Part shown: one piece after another, positions 30,738 to 42,797 of the stretch
Numbering within the stretch: position 1 is the first letter of the stretch
Layout: every line of letters begins with the position of its first letter
Origin: Bryoerythrophyllum caledonicum
Taxonomy: Eukaryota; Streptophyta; Bryopsida; Pottiales; Pottiaceae
Length of the DNA stretch: 64,000 nt
Assembly (NCBI GenBank): GCA_963971425.1
Contig: OZ020523.1
Span: forward strand, 16,054,867 to 16,118,866
Reading direction: 5' to 3'
The notes under the pieces: model-generated
Told to the model about the DNA's origin: nothing
The model's database searches: none
Seen by the model: only the letters and a program-made list of their open reading frames with translations
Translations under genes and position numbers: made by a program

Positions 30738-30843
30738 ATGGTGACTCGGGTTCGGATGCGGATTTGGAAAAGCAAGACTCGGGTGACCAGGGTACACAGG
30801 ACCCCCCTTTAAATTCTTCCCCCGCCTTGATTTACCATGACTA
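30738..30843 (+). pseudogene. gag-like fossil, copy 2, right part after the CACTA insertion
   Basis: Short acidic C-terminal piece (GSDADLEKQDSGDQGTQD) ending at a stop codon; it continues the protein interrupted at 29402. Confidence 0.5.
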
Positions 30844-31196
30844 GTTGGTTTTGAGGTTTTTGGACGAATTGCTTGATTTGTGGTTGGTTTGTTGCCTTGT
30901 TGTTTAGTTAGTGGCTCGTTAGTTGGTGTGTGGTTCCTTGGCTACTTGTTACATAGTGTCTACCCTTGAGAGAGGAAAGTAGTTCTAGTTTACTAATTCC
31001 TTGTCCTGTGGGCATGGTCTTGGTAGTGGAACGAACATACACTTTATTCACGTCGGTCCCCTTCGGGAACCGGCGTTCTTCTTCTTCTTCTGACAAAGGA
31101 CTTCCGCCATAGAAGGGAGTAATTGATCTTGATAGTCATGTCCTTCCTTCTCTAATTCCTCCTGTTGGAGTTACCGCTTTTCCTTCTCCTTCAGAT
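30844..31196. other. no gene seen
   Basis: TTG-rich untranslated-looking sequence between two coding-like pieces of probable element origin. Confidence 0.5.
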
Positions 31197-31718
31197 ATGA
31201 CCACGCAAGTACAAAGTGGAAGGAAGGATAGCTTGGGTACCACAATGGAACCCGCGCGCACGATTCTCCTTCGTCAGTTTTTCCTTGGAGACCCCGTTCG
31301 TGCAACACCGACTGTTACTCCTTTGCAGGGTATGTCTCCTTTTGGGAAGACCACGAGTGAGAGTTCGGCTTACTTGCACCTTCCAGTACGAGTGGAGAAC
31401 AAGTTGGAACACACCTCCGTATAGGAGGCCTTCCTCGATACTCCGAGCCTCGTACCGACCATTCCAGCCCGGTCCGAGCCTCACCGAAGTACGACTTCCG
31501 TGCTACTCACTCCGGGTGGCCCAGATGCCTCCTTGACTTCGATGGAGACCTTACCTCGGTCATTCATGGGCGGATCGGCACCCTCTTCATCTACAGATAG
31601 GTTATCACCTCTTGTGACGCTCGCGAGGGCTGCGGCGAACCCGACTTCGAGCAAGAGCGCGAAGAAGCGGAAGAGGAGGGAAGAGAAGAGAAGACTTGAG
31701 GAGTTGACCCGAAAGTAG
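31197..31718 (+). pseudogene. unrecognised coding-like region, probably element-derived
   Basis: From an ATG at 31197 the frame reads MTTQVQSGRKDSLGTTMEPA and, after a break, continues to a very basic tail (KKRKRREEKRRLEELTRK) ending at 31718. It lies downstream of the gag-like fossil and upstream of a TATA-containing segment (about 31940). No known domain. It could be another part of the same element or a separate remnant. Confidence 0.3.
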
Positions 31719-33290
31719 GGTCAGAATCTTAGTTTGTAGGTCACTGTTCATTCACGGACTAGGCCCCGCGTTGACTTTGGGTTTTGACTTGGTTTTGCCT
31801 TGGGATTTGTGTAATAAGTCACCTTCTGACGGTGCACGTCGTGTGGTGTGGTAGCCACCACCGCCAAGAGTAGTTAATGCGCCGTTATTAGTTGGAAGGT
31901 ATCGTTTGCCTTTGGACGTTTGTGTGAGATCTTGGCAGTATAAGAGAGGAGTCTCGTGGCACCTCTCTTCACTGCTTGATGTGTGTATTTGCTTTCAGTT
32001 TAATTCTAAACCTACGCTCTCAGAAAAACCTTCGACGGTTGGAGAGCTCGGATTCTAGAACTTATCTCGTTAGGTAGCCCACAAATTTTTTTGTGTACAG
32101 TGAGTGGATTGGAAAGGACGTTGTTTTCTCTACCAGGTCTATTTTGTTAATTGGCAGGCAGCCGACATTGTACTTATCTTCTTATCAATATATGTATTCA
32201 TGTTCTCTGGCTGCAACTTCGTTGTGTTGCCACTGCCGTTCAAACTTTTCGATGCCATACTCAAAAACCATTTATTTTCTATATGTAAAGTTATTTTTAT
32301 TGGCACGGTTCTACTGTTAGAGGACTCGAAATAGACGTTGCATACTCTACCAGCTCTGTTTTGTAATCGGCGGGCAACCGACATTCTCTTTATCTTATAA
32401 TAAAGATCTCATTGGGCATGGGATTGTCAGATGGTGGTCTGTGGAATGGTAGGTCACCATCCATCGGCGGGCTGCCGATGGACCCAACTTCACGAAGAGG
32501 CCTCCCACCATCGGCCTTTCAAACCACTGTACCCCAAACTGAGAACCCATGGTCAATATTGCTTGATTTGCTTGGTAGCGTAGATATAGTTTAAGCGAAT
32601 TTTTGTTGAAAGATTCTATTTTGATGTTGTAAAACTGCATGGTCAATGGTCATCTTTCATATCAGCGACCAGCCGATCATGTACTAATTTTCTTATTAAT
32701 ATATTCATGTTCGACTATTCTTCTCGCATCTCTTTTATCAAACGCTTTTGTGTGTTTATTGTAAAAACATCAAAACTATATTGCACTCATGACATACGTG
32801 AACCATACTACGATTTTTTTCTTAATTGACCTTGGATTTCATTGTTACCGTAGATGAGGTTGAAGCAGATTGATGCAGTTTGTTGCTCTTGTCTATGATC
32901 AGTTGTGAGCCGACAACCATGTACTGTGATTTTTCAATTAATATTGACGTTATTCTTTAAACTTCTGCTTCCAATATGTATGATTTGGAATTTGATAACA
33001 ACACCCTAAACCATTGGGCGCCACTGGAATCTACGACCATAGTAGATTTTTAAAACAACATCAAGGCTCTAGCTACATTTTTTCCCTAAACCCTCTCTAA
33101 AAAGGGTGAAGCCGATTTTCATAAGTCAGCTGTCCGCCGTTGAGATGTTTTCGCCACTCTATCCGCGTACAGCCAAAAGAGAGAAAACCACGAGCTTATT
33201 TCTGGAATTTTTTTTCTACATTTAATTAAATATTTGTTTTATATTTTTAATTCTTGAAATTGTGTACGAAGATGTTTCAAAAGTGATACG
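31719..33290. other. noncoding; LTR-like promoter segment and degenerate ~250 bp periodic repeats
   Basis: 31800-32080 has an LTR-like look (GCAGTATAAGAGAGGAG TATA region, then a short leader). From 32100 to 33000 a loosely conserved motif with TCTACCAG...GGC(A/G)GGCA(G/A)CCGACATT...TTCTTATCAATATAT recurs about four times at roughly 200-300 bp spacing. No gene was seen. Confidence 0.4.
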
Positions 33291-33560
33291 AATCAAAACA
33301 AAAGTATGTGATGAGAGAGATAGCATTGGAGAGACTTTTTAGAAACAAATTTCAATCAAAGTTAAAGACCAAAATCATTTTCCATGTTTATGAGATACTA
33401 CATAGTATAAGACATTGTATTTGTACTTAGTCATTGTATTTGAATGTATTTCAAGGTGTATTTGGCAATGAGGCAATGAGGTGATCTCCAAAGTTATAGA
33501 ACTCCAAATCATGATCTGAATTTTGAAAAGTGTGCATACAATGGGATTGATAATATCACA
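33291..33560. repeat. dispersed repeat shared with 63735-63985
   Basis: GTATGTGATGAGAGAGAT, CAAATTTCAATCAAA, GACCAAAATCATTTT, CATAGTAT and AACTCCAAATCATGAT occur in the same order in both places. Noncoding; family unknown. Confidence 0.65.
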
Positions 33561-34684
33561 GCCTTTGTATCACCCAAAAGTGTGATATAATTACAGTGTC
33601 ATATTTTTGATGATATCACATCTGGAGTATTTATGCCTAATGTGTTATTATTATAAAAAAAGGTAAAAAAACAAATAAAATCAAGAAAATAATTGAAAAA
33701 ACAAAAAATAACAAATCCTTATTGAATCGCCTCCATCTTGCACTTTAACACTCTAAAGACAAGTATAAAAGATAAGGAAACACGTATACTATCAACAATA
33801 AAAACTAACTAGCAATTAAATGTGCAACACCAATTCTGATGAGTTTAGTTATGAATATCTTCCATTCTTAACAACTCTATACTATTGAAAGTTTGAGAAC
33901 CTTGACTAGCCATAAAATTCAAAACATCTTTAGCACACATTTGTGCATCCCCTAACTTCACTACTTCGACTCAACATCATTGCTATCATCAATAAATGAC
34001 TCTACTTCTATGGAGTCAAGTACCTCTTGGTCATCTAGCACCAACATCACAAGTTCTTCAATAGAATACTCTACCTCAAAATCGTCTTCTCTTCCCATGT
34101 TTACGTATGCTGTTGGAGAAAGTTTCTCCATTGGCTGCCATGAACGTAAGGGCCCAAGTTCAAAGCTGCAATAAGATTTTCCAACTCCAGAGCTCCTTCC
34201 TCCATTCTTATTTTCACACGTTCATCAAAATTATAAATATCTGCATTCCACTCTGTAGACAATATGGCGGACTTTCTCCAACAATTTCTAATGGTCTGAT
34301 CATCTAATTCATGCCATGCCGCCACACACCATAACTTAGCTTGAAAGAGATTAACATGTTATTTTCCTAAATCCTCAACTAAATTGCTATCAAACTGTTG
34401 CAAAGTCCAACTAACAAGCTTGTGCTTGTAGCACATTTTAAATGCAATGATCACTCCTTGATCTAAAGGCTCAACAATTGAAGTGACATTGGAGGAAAGA
34501 AACAAGATGATAATATTATGAGAAAGTACAAAGGCATTAAAGTCATCTACTACTTTTTTACCTTTCCATGAATATCATGGCTTCCTACATTATCCATGAT
34601 ACCCTACATCGTGGTCGCTTTCATACATAATTAATTCGAAATGAAGAGTTGTCCAAAATTTAGGAAAATATAAAGTTTCTGTCG

Positions 34685-34810
34685 AGGTGATTACCCATGT
34701 AATACTTAGGTGATTACCCATGTAATACTTAGGTGGTTACCCATGTAATGTCAAGGTGCTACCCACATAATGCATAGGTGATACCCATATAATACTTAGG
34801 TGATATCCAC
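34685..34810. repeat. 23-bp tandem repeat inside the pogo transposase
   Basis: Five to six units of AGGTGATTACCCATGTAATA plus CTT, increasingly degenerate to the right, interrupting the catalytic region. Confidence 0.8.
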
Positions 34811-35431
34811 CGTGTCTAAATCACTATGTCAAAGAAAAATATTTCTTCTGATATAGAGGTGCTGAAAGCAACCACTAGGTACAGTAATGCAAATCTTCCT
34901 ACCCTTCAACGCCATCCGCCGGTTCTCATTATCATCCAATGGATAAAGACCTCGCCGTTCATCCATGATGGACTATTAGAATATTAGTGCACAACACTAT
35001 TTGGATCAAATTGTTGAGGACAACACCTTGGACACGGCGACTTGTAAATGAAAACAAGCTTCAATTGCTCCTTGTCTGAGATATTCGTGCAAAGCTCCAA
35101 CGCGACACAATCCTTTTTCTTCTTACTTCCTTCAACCTTCCCAATATTCAAAGTTTTGCAAGGAGGGCTTTGTAATACAGACATGTCTCATCAAAATTGA
35201 AGACATCCTTTGGATCATAATTCTTCAAATGGATGGCATTTTTGCCATGGCCAATGCTACTCCAACTACATGTGCATCTCCAACTTCTTCATGTAGATAA
35301 TAGCATGCAATTCCATGTCAAACTTTGAAATTTTGCAACCATCCATGAGAAAGCTTGAAGTTGGTGTCACATATGTAAAATGATTCCCTCAATTCATGAG
35401 CCTTCCGCACGAGAACATCAATAGTCACAAG

Positions 35432-36886
35432 CAGGGTTTTTTTTAAGGATTTTGAATTATGAAAGCACTGGCGATGATTTTTGCTGGCCATTCGGTTAGG
35501 TGGCTATTTTTTAAAAATGCTCGAGGAACCATGTTTCATTCAGGAAGGAAGCTGAACAAAATTTTGGCTACAACTGAAATTTTACTCATTAAGCAAGCAG
35601 GCGACAGGCCTTCTTTGTCAATGAATGCATTTGGCTATAGTTGCATATACTTGGTACTCTTGCCTGGCATCTAGTACTCCTACTGCGATGAAGTTTGGCT
35701 ATAGATGAGCAGCTGGTATTGACATAACCGGCGATCATAGACTCAAGCTTCTCAAATTACTGGCGATGCACTTAGAGAGTAGAGAGTTGTCACCTGCACT
35801 TAGAGAGTAGAAAGTTGACATCTGCAGGAAAAAACTCCGATGCCTAAGTCAGATGTCGATAATTACACGTCTAAGCAACATTATCTCAACATTTTACATT
35901 ACACGTCTAAGCAAGCAAACTATTGTAGTAGCTAATATGGAAGTGGAAAAGCAAGAACACAAACAGACTAATCCACCAACCATCAAGCACAAGTCAAGTT
36001 TCACGTTGTTACAAGAAAATCTGAATGAAGCATGCAATTTAAGGTGAATATTGCATACCTGCAGGATGATGTAGCAGACTAGCAGTGCCATGCACTCCAT
36101 GCATGGACTACTTTTGTGCCATGTACAATGTCCATATGTACTGTTACGATTAAAAAATCGATCAAAATCCTACCCATCTGGATTCTGATTGTAGGAAGTG
36201 CTTGTCCAACCTTCTAAATCATATTTCTGTAGTCGTTACTTGTAACTCCACCGAGTCCACTGACTCCACTCTCTACATATTTGTATTATATAATTTCTTT
36301 CTCCAATCCATGAGTATGCAACGTAACAATCAAGATCAAACCCCAACCACACTTTGTCCTTCGAGAACTACAGAAGTAGTATTTTAGACAAGCATGTCAT
36401 TTTTTAAACTAAAACAAATCACAAAGTATCCACACGCAAAGCAAAGAATCCAAAGTATTGTAAAGTACTCAGTACAAGTGGTGCGACACTTGAAACCCTT
36501 AAGTGGAAGAAGTGGCTATTGATATTGATGCCATAGCTGAGTACAGGCGACTATGAACAATTACACAAGTGAATGTGACTGGCCGTAAGTGCAAAGACTC
36601 AAGCAAAGTACAGGCGAGAAAGATGACAAGAGAAGTTGACATGTGGCGACTAGTATGTGCATGGCACTTTGATTGGAGGTGGCATTGGCCACCTAAATCA
36701 TCCAATGGGGAAACGACATGGGCATACATCCCAACCCCCATGATTAATCATAGCGACACAACCTTTTTATGCCAAAGAATTTTGGCTACACATTCATAAT
36801 AATTCTAGTTTTTTTCCTTGTGTAATGAAGAAGCACAGTCTTTCAGAGTGAAATTTGGCTATTTTTAGCCCCAAAAAAAAACCCTG
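35432..36886. mobile_element. non-autonomous hAT transposon, 1455 bp
   Basis: The element begins CAGGGTTTTTTTT and ends AAAAAAAACCCTG, and is flanked by the perfect 8-bp target duplication GTCACAAG (35424-35431 and 36887-36894). Eight-base duplications and CAGGG termini are hAT hallmarks. No transposase is present inside. The pogo coding sequence resumes on either side, which proves insertion into that element. Confidence 0.92.
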
Positions 36887-37375
36887 GTCACAAGTCTCCT
36901 CCGTGCTCTTACTTCACCAAACCATAACACCAAAGCTTTCTCAAGCTGAGGCCATTTTCCATCTTGAGCCTGCCATACATGACTTTCAGGCAAACTCGTA
37001 TCCATATTCAATCATTGATGCAACTTGTTATAGTCACACTTACTCTACGGATTTTGAAAAAAAGAAGTGATATTATCGAGGGTGACAGGGTTAATGAATA
37101 AGGGAGATTTTGAATAGGAAAATCGGTTTCAAGGTTTTGAGTGACAATATCAAGGAGTTCTATTAACAAGTGTGATATTATCAAGGGTAGACTGTACTGT
37201 AATGGTGATGAAACGGATTGGCAGGCTCTGGATCGCGCGTCACATCGCGCTTCACATCGGAGCTCCTTCAGTGGAAAGGTACTTGTGAGTGAGCCCCATC
37301 TGACCGTCGGACTCAACCGATTGTTGGGGATGTCCAGAAGGCGCACAAGCAGCACACGCAGCAGCAGGAAGAGCG

Positions 37376-39122
37376 ATGGCGGAAGGTTCAGCCCCCCTGC
37401 ACCCGGTGTTGCAGCCGCTGTCGTTCCTGCTGGGCACATGGCGCGGGGAGGGCGAGGGAGGGTACCCTACAATCCAGTCCTTCAAGTACGGCGAGGAGAT
37501 CAAGCTGTGGCACTCCGGGAAGGTGCGTCAGGCTACTGATCACCTTCCATCTCCCGGTTTTTGTACAATTGGGGATGTATGAGAGTGTTCTCAGTTGTGG
37601 TCCCTCCGTGTGTGGTTTGGTCAAGTGATATAGGCATCTCTGGGGTTGAGATTTTTGTTTCTGGTTATTTTAGCCCTAATTGCGAATTACATGAATGTGT
37701 ATTGACCTTAGGCATTGAGTGCATACTCTAGGATCTATTTGTACTAAGAAATTCAGATTGCAGCTCACATGATGAAGCTCCATGGGGATGTTTATTACTT
37801 TGACAATTTTGTGCTTGTTAGAACGAAATGGGTTCAAGATACAGGACATTTTATGTTTGGCGAACTGCCAAAGTTACAATGAAATCTCAAAGTTACAATG
37901 TAACTGTCAATGCAATGAATAACTCCATATCACTGAGATCTGTGCGCTAAACTGTGATTCATTGAGACATCCTGGGCGACCGGTTCTCTTCTGAGACCCA
38001 CACCCTCCTCGTCTGTATATTAGATTTCTCAGTTTGAAATTTTTGTTTTGGGTTATTCGAAGGTCCCGAAATGCAATTTGCATGAATGTTCTTGAATTTG
38101 ACTGTCTGCAGGTAGTAATCTTTGTACTAGTCACAATGTAATGACGCTTATGAGCTAGAGAATCTTTTTGCTCGTGGTGGTGAGGGATCCATGTGCTTTG
38201 GAAATGATTGAAGCGGAACATCTTGATTATGTCCTAAATTTGAGGACTTAGGAGAGGTATTATGGTTGATTGTTTTGGTTTCTTACTGGATCGAGGGCGT
38301 GAATTTATGCAGCCGGTGATTGCGTATTCTCAGAAAACGTGGAAAGCCGCTTCAGGAGAGCCCATGCATGCGGAGAGTGGATATTGGCGTCCTAAGCCTG
38401 ACGGTTCCATAGAAGCTGTCATTGCTCAAAGCACTGGCCTCGCCGAAGTTCAGGCACGGAGACATATTTTACTCTTGCTTTTCTGTGTCGAGAATGTGCT
38501 TCCGTGTAGTATTTTACTAGAAGTAGATTATGCACATGTTTATGAAATCGTAACACTGCATGTTTTTATTATTTTGAATCTTTTCTCAAATCGACAATTG
38601 TCATGCAATCTGTCGCGGGCATGTTTTGTTTGAATTTCTTTACCTTTTGGGCTGACTCTGGATTTATTTCGTTGTTTAGAAAGGATCCTTTGATGCAGAG
38701 AAGAAGACGGTGCGACTGCAGAGCAGTCTTGTGGGAAACGCTTCTAAGGTCAGAATCATCTCTTCATGTAGGATTATGTGTTCATTGCCTGAACTGGGAT
38801 TGACAATTTTTATGATTTCATTCTGCAGTTGCCTTCTGAACTTGGGCTAGCTTATAGCGGAGTCTGGACCAGAGTGTACCACATATTTTACATGCCATTA
38901 TATCGTCACTTGTCTGTCTTGATCTAGATATTGGCAAACAGTGCAGAGGAGACACGATCATAGTTCTCTTTCTCACCCTCTAGATGCATGCAGGTGTTAC
39001 ACATTGGGCGTGTGTTTGAGGTGGAAGGGGAGGAGTTGAGGTACACGGTGGAGATGGCTATTCACGGTCATGACCAGCAACCCCATCTTCGAGCTGCTTT
39101 AAGAAGAGTAGTTGATAGTTAA
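37376..39122 (+). CDS. nitrobindin-like heme protein (THAP4/At1g79260-type), four exons
   Basis: Exons 37376-37522, 38313-38453, 38680-38748 and 38994-39122 join in phase to give 161 residues, the usual size. The family is a 10-strand beta-barrel that binds ferric heme and handles NO or peroxynitrite. Visible signatures are [17 protein letters not shown] (residues 17-33), the conserved [10 protein letters not shown] with a pocket His, and [11 protein letters not shown] near the C-terminus with the His expected to ligate heme. The Arabidopsis protein aligns along the whole length. Intron 2 has a GC donor (CAG|GCACGG); the others are GT-AG. There is no targeting peptide, so it is probably cytosolic. 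A pogo element ends 175 bp upstream. Confidence 0.9.
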
Positions 39123-39830
39123 GAATTCGTTTAGTGGGAGTCGGCCTTAATGAGTTGATCACGTCTATTTTTCCTCAGAAATTGCTCCAAGTTCAATGTA
39201 GAGCAAATTCTAAGTTCAGAAGAACGGCCTTGAGTGGATTCCACGTCAAGAACGATTGTAAGGACCTGCAGAACCACATCCAATAGATACCAGATGGCGC
39301 ATCATTAGAATGGGTACTACAGAATGGATCCACTAATCGAACGGAACAACTGACAGGAGGAGAATTCTGTGGTGTCAGGGCAACCTGTGGAGGGGAATCA
39401 TGGGTTTGCAGGGACCAAATTTTGAAGCTATACTTCAATCTTCATCAGGTGCCACCCGATTCAAATCATGAATGATTAATGAATGAGCAATTCACCTGTG
39501 GGGAGAAAAAAATGCAATCCAAGAATCATATAAGAATGCAATCCAAACAAACCATCATACTGTTCCACATGTACCTCTTCACTAAATTTGAAGAGGTCTT
39601 TTACCCGGTAGGGAAGACGTACCCCTATCTTCCGAAACTTGTAACTGGTGGTCATGGATATTTGGGTACAGCAAAGTGACGCTCCTTTTACAAGGGCCCA
39701 TTCGACCAATATCCTTTTTCTTTTCTTTGTTTTCTTTCAACATCTTCCATCACGATTGAGGGATAATTCTCTCTCAAGATTCGTTTACTGGAGGGCCGCA
39801 GTCCAAGTGGTGGCACTAAAATTATTCATC
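39123..39830. other. no gene seen (3' flank of nitrobindin)
   Basis: AT-rich sequence, presumably including the nitrobindin 3' UTR. No further coding region can be supported. Confidence 0.6.
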
Positions 39831-39839
39831 GTCATCTTT
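39831..39839. repeat. MULE target duplication, left (GTCATCTTT)
   Basis: Matches the right flank (49149-49157, GTCCTCTTT) at eight of nine positions; 9 bp is the Mutator superfamily length. Confidence 0.85.
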
Positions 39840-40325
39840 CCCGGTCACTACAGTCAATCCGGGTTCGTGGTGTCAGGGCCCGGTTTTAGGCCTGACACAG
39901 CAAAGAGCGGCCCTTCTCCCCAAGTGCCTTTTCGCCTCCAAGCGCCCTTCTTCGCACGATAACGTCCACTTTCGCCCACATTTTTTTTGCGCTACCCATA
40001 TCCCTTATCGGCATTATCGCCAATAGCCCCTTCTCCTCCCGCCTTCTTCGGATCACCGAAAGCCCCTTCTCGCCCCGCCACGTGTACTCCAGAATGACCC
40101 GTCCTTCTCGGCGGCTGCCGGCGCGAAGTGTCATCCACATCGTTTGCATTTGGCGCCGTCTTTCGCACAATCTATTGTGCCGTGTAGTACCCTACCGGAA
40201 GGGGAGTGCTTGTCTCCGCGTGAATGGAGTTCCTCGATCTCAATCTCCCCATACAGGACAGGCCGAATGGGAATTCTGGCAAGACGGCGCCACCAACTGT
40301 TGCCGATAACGGGGCAGCAGGGAGG
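39840..40325. repeat. MULE left terminal inverted repeat
   Basis: About 486 bp, matching the reverse complement of 48683-49148 with scattered differences. The terminal sequence is CCCGGTCACTACAGTCAATC. Near 39868-39898 it contains an imperfect palindrome (GTGTCAGGGCCC...GGCCTGACAC). The start codon of the transposase gene lies inside it at 40224. Confidence 0.93.
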
Positions 40326-42791
40326 AAATGGAGGCGTCAACGGAGAAAGAAACCGGCTGGTGTGCGTGGGAAGGGGATGGAGGACCTTGATGCCGCGTTC
40401 TGAGAAGGCCCGCATGTAGACTACCTGAAGAAACACGGTGACAAGGTTCTTCGGATGCACGATTCATTACAGAACCCTCCTCCAGGAATTTTGACATGGA
40501 AATGTCTTAGGTGGAACAAAGAGGCCGAGAATGATACGAGGTTTGTAGAGGATCCGCAATCATCGAAGAGGAAGCAGTCCAAGCTTATCGCTTACATTCC
40601 CTGGGATAGGGTCTTGGATTTCGTAGAGGGTGAGCAGTCTGGCCGAAAGGATGTAGAGACTACCTTCGTCCGCGACAAGAACGACCCTACAAACGTCAGC
40701 GAGAAGACGCACTATTGGTCGAACTGCCACATCGAGTACCAGCGGTAAGTAAATCTCGACCTCTGATATCACGATATGCACGGTAGATCTGCTTATTGGC
40801 TATGCCGTAATATCTCTTCAGTATTGTACGTATCTCTAATGGTCATAGCCGATAAGCAAATGGCGTTGTTAATACGGTCCCGAAGACAATAGGGACAAGA
40901 TCCAAGCTATCACGCCCGAAATGACACCAACGCCATCGAAATACAATCACAAAGGGAAACAACTTACTTCCGGTGTTGGCCAGAAAGGCCCTTGTGCCAC
41001 CCGATGCGAAGGAGGGGGGGTCTATGAAAGTAGGCTGCCAATGTCAATTCTACGTAAAGAGGTACTATTTCTCCCATATATCGCCGAGATAGGGTACTTT
41101 TGCTCGGAACATGTCGACACACAGGGCCTCATCGTCCACAATAAGGACAATGTGCAGAGGGGAAAGCTCTGCTTTCGGAAGTACATGTCAGAGGAAGTAA
41201 GGCTTTGGATTCTCAAGCAATTTGAGGAGCAAGTTCCGATGGCAGTTATAATACAGAAGCACCAGAAGCTGGTACTGAAGGCACGTGATGAGGGCACTCT
41301 TACGCCTTCTCGGGATTGTTTCCTTAGCATGGAGGACATCCGCAACATATGCGGAGTCTGTGCGCAGGAACTATACAAGAAACACGACAACGACGCTGAG
41401 AGTGTGAGAATGTGGGTAAGAGAAAACCGAGGTATGGTTTTTTACTACCAAGACCTAGGCAACAAGGTTGACGAAGTACTGAATGCCGATAACGCACCCT
41501 TCGTAATTGGGATTCAAACCCCATTTCAGACGCACATGATGCTGAAATACAGTCACGATAACATTATTGCTATAGACGGGACATTTGCAACGAACTAAAA
41601 GGTACACATACCTATACCATGGTCCATATAGGGTCCGTCTAGAAATTAGGAGCACTCACTCCTATACCGCTTAATTTCTTGCTTGCGTGTCTAGTATCCG
41701 CTCTTCACGATGATGGTATTCGACGAGTGGAGAAACAGGGTTCCAGTGGCTTTCGTGATCACTGCGAAATCCAAACAAATAGATCTCGTGCCTTGGATGC
41801 GCGCTCTGAAGCAGAAGTTAGTGCAGATAAGAACGGACTGGAGACCCACTACCTTTGTACTTGACGACGCCGATAATGAGATCAACTCTCTTTGGTAAGC
41901 GATTTAGTATTCTTACGTTATCGGGTGATGGGCCTTCGGCGAGTTGTACTTATCGGCACCTTGGGTTATCGTAGGGAGGTTTGGCCGCACTCGCATCTAT
42001 TTCTATGTCTCTGGCATGTTTGTTAAGCGTGGCAAAAGAATGCATGTGCTAAGTTGAAAGACATGGAGACGAGGGCCGGAGCCTTGCGAATTGTGGGCTC
42101 ACTTATGTATGTATCGGAGACACCAAGTGACTTCCAAGACCCTTCGACATGAGCTCCCGGCGATAAGGTGTGGAATTTGGTAGAGTGGGTGCAACACGTC
42201 TACGGAAAAGCTAAGGCTCTCCTGCCAGCCGTTGATGCATACTGGAAGTACTTCGACAAGGAATGGCTCCCAAAAATCAAAATGTGGGTTGTGGGAGACC
42301 GGAAAGTCCCCCATGCTGGCCAAGACACCACTGCAGCTATCGAATCATACCATTCTAACTTGAAAGCAGTGCTCCAGCAATCCAAAAGGAAGCTTATCGG
42401 CCGAAGGATGGACTTGCTTATTTATGAGCTCACCGGAAATATCATCGAGAAGTATGATTACAGTCACTGGTGTAAGCTGAACGGTTTTATTAAGAACAAG
42501 AGGCAGCGGCAGATCATGGTCAATGCAATCAACCAAGCAAATACAATTCCCGATAATGTGGTCATCTTGCCCGAGTGGTCGGGAGGTCCTGCATATGTTA
42601 AATCCTCGAATAGGAAACACCTTACATATGCAATATACAACCCATGCACCGAATGGGCCGTCTGCCAATGTGTTCATTCCCATAAAGGTAACATCTGTAA
42701 GCACCAGGTTAAGGTCCTGAAAATGACAAGACCTGACCTGGCGGAGGGAAAAATTGCTCGATATCTGGGCTCCCTTCGTGGGACAATCTAA
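40224..42791 (+). pseudogene. MULE transposase with SWIM zinc finger, decayed
   Basis: Starting at the ATG in the repeat, the frame reads MEFLDLNLPI, a basic stretch (RKWRRQRRKK) and IPWDRVLDFVEGEQ. Exon 1 ends at 40744 (GTAAGT) and exon 2 begins at 40893. The DDE domain has its first Asp in IIAIDGTF (about 41575), the second in FVLDDADNE (about 41863, in the exon 41695-41895 ending at GTAAGC), and the likely Glu in AAIESYHSNLK (about 42345). A SWIM finger CQC...NICKHQ follows near 42665-42705. In-frame stops at about 40401, 41596, 42020 and 42148 inactivate it. Confidence 0.85.
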
Positions 42792-42797
42792 GGTGGA

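Larger units (their letters stand above)
33960..37005 (-). pseudogene. pogo/Tigger-type transposase pseudogene
   Basis: Pieces in order on the minus strand are a CENP-B-like DNA-binding segment (WPQLEKALVLWFGEVRARRR, about 36900-36965), then after the hAT insertion VRKAHELRESF and DTNFKLSHGWLQNFK. The DDE catalytic region follows: KDVFNFDETCLYYK near 35190, KVEGSKKKKDCVALELCTN near 35110, MDNVGSHDIHGK near 34590, SSNVTSIVEPLDQGVI near 34480. The C-terminal AWHELDDQTIRNCWRKSAIL lies near 34290. Several stops and frameshifts, a 23-bp repeat array (34685-34810) and the hAT insertion make it non-functional. Confidence 0.8.
33594..37199 (-). mobile_element. decayed pogo/Tigger-like DNA transposon carrying a nested hAT insertion
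   Basis: The right end, read on the minus strand, is CAGTACAGTCTACCCTTGAT, a pogo/Tigger-type terminus next to a TA (37200-37201). The left end CAGTGTCATATTTTTGATGA next to TA (33592-33593) is a weaker match. A transposase pseudogene lies between them on the minus strand. Without the hAT insertion and its duplication the element is about 2.1 kb, a normal size for the family. Its right edge lies 175 bp upstream of the nitrobindin start codon. Confidence 0.7.
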
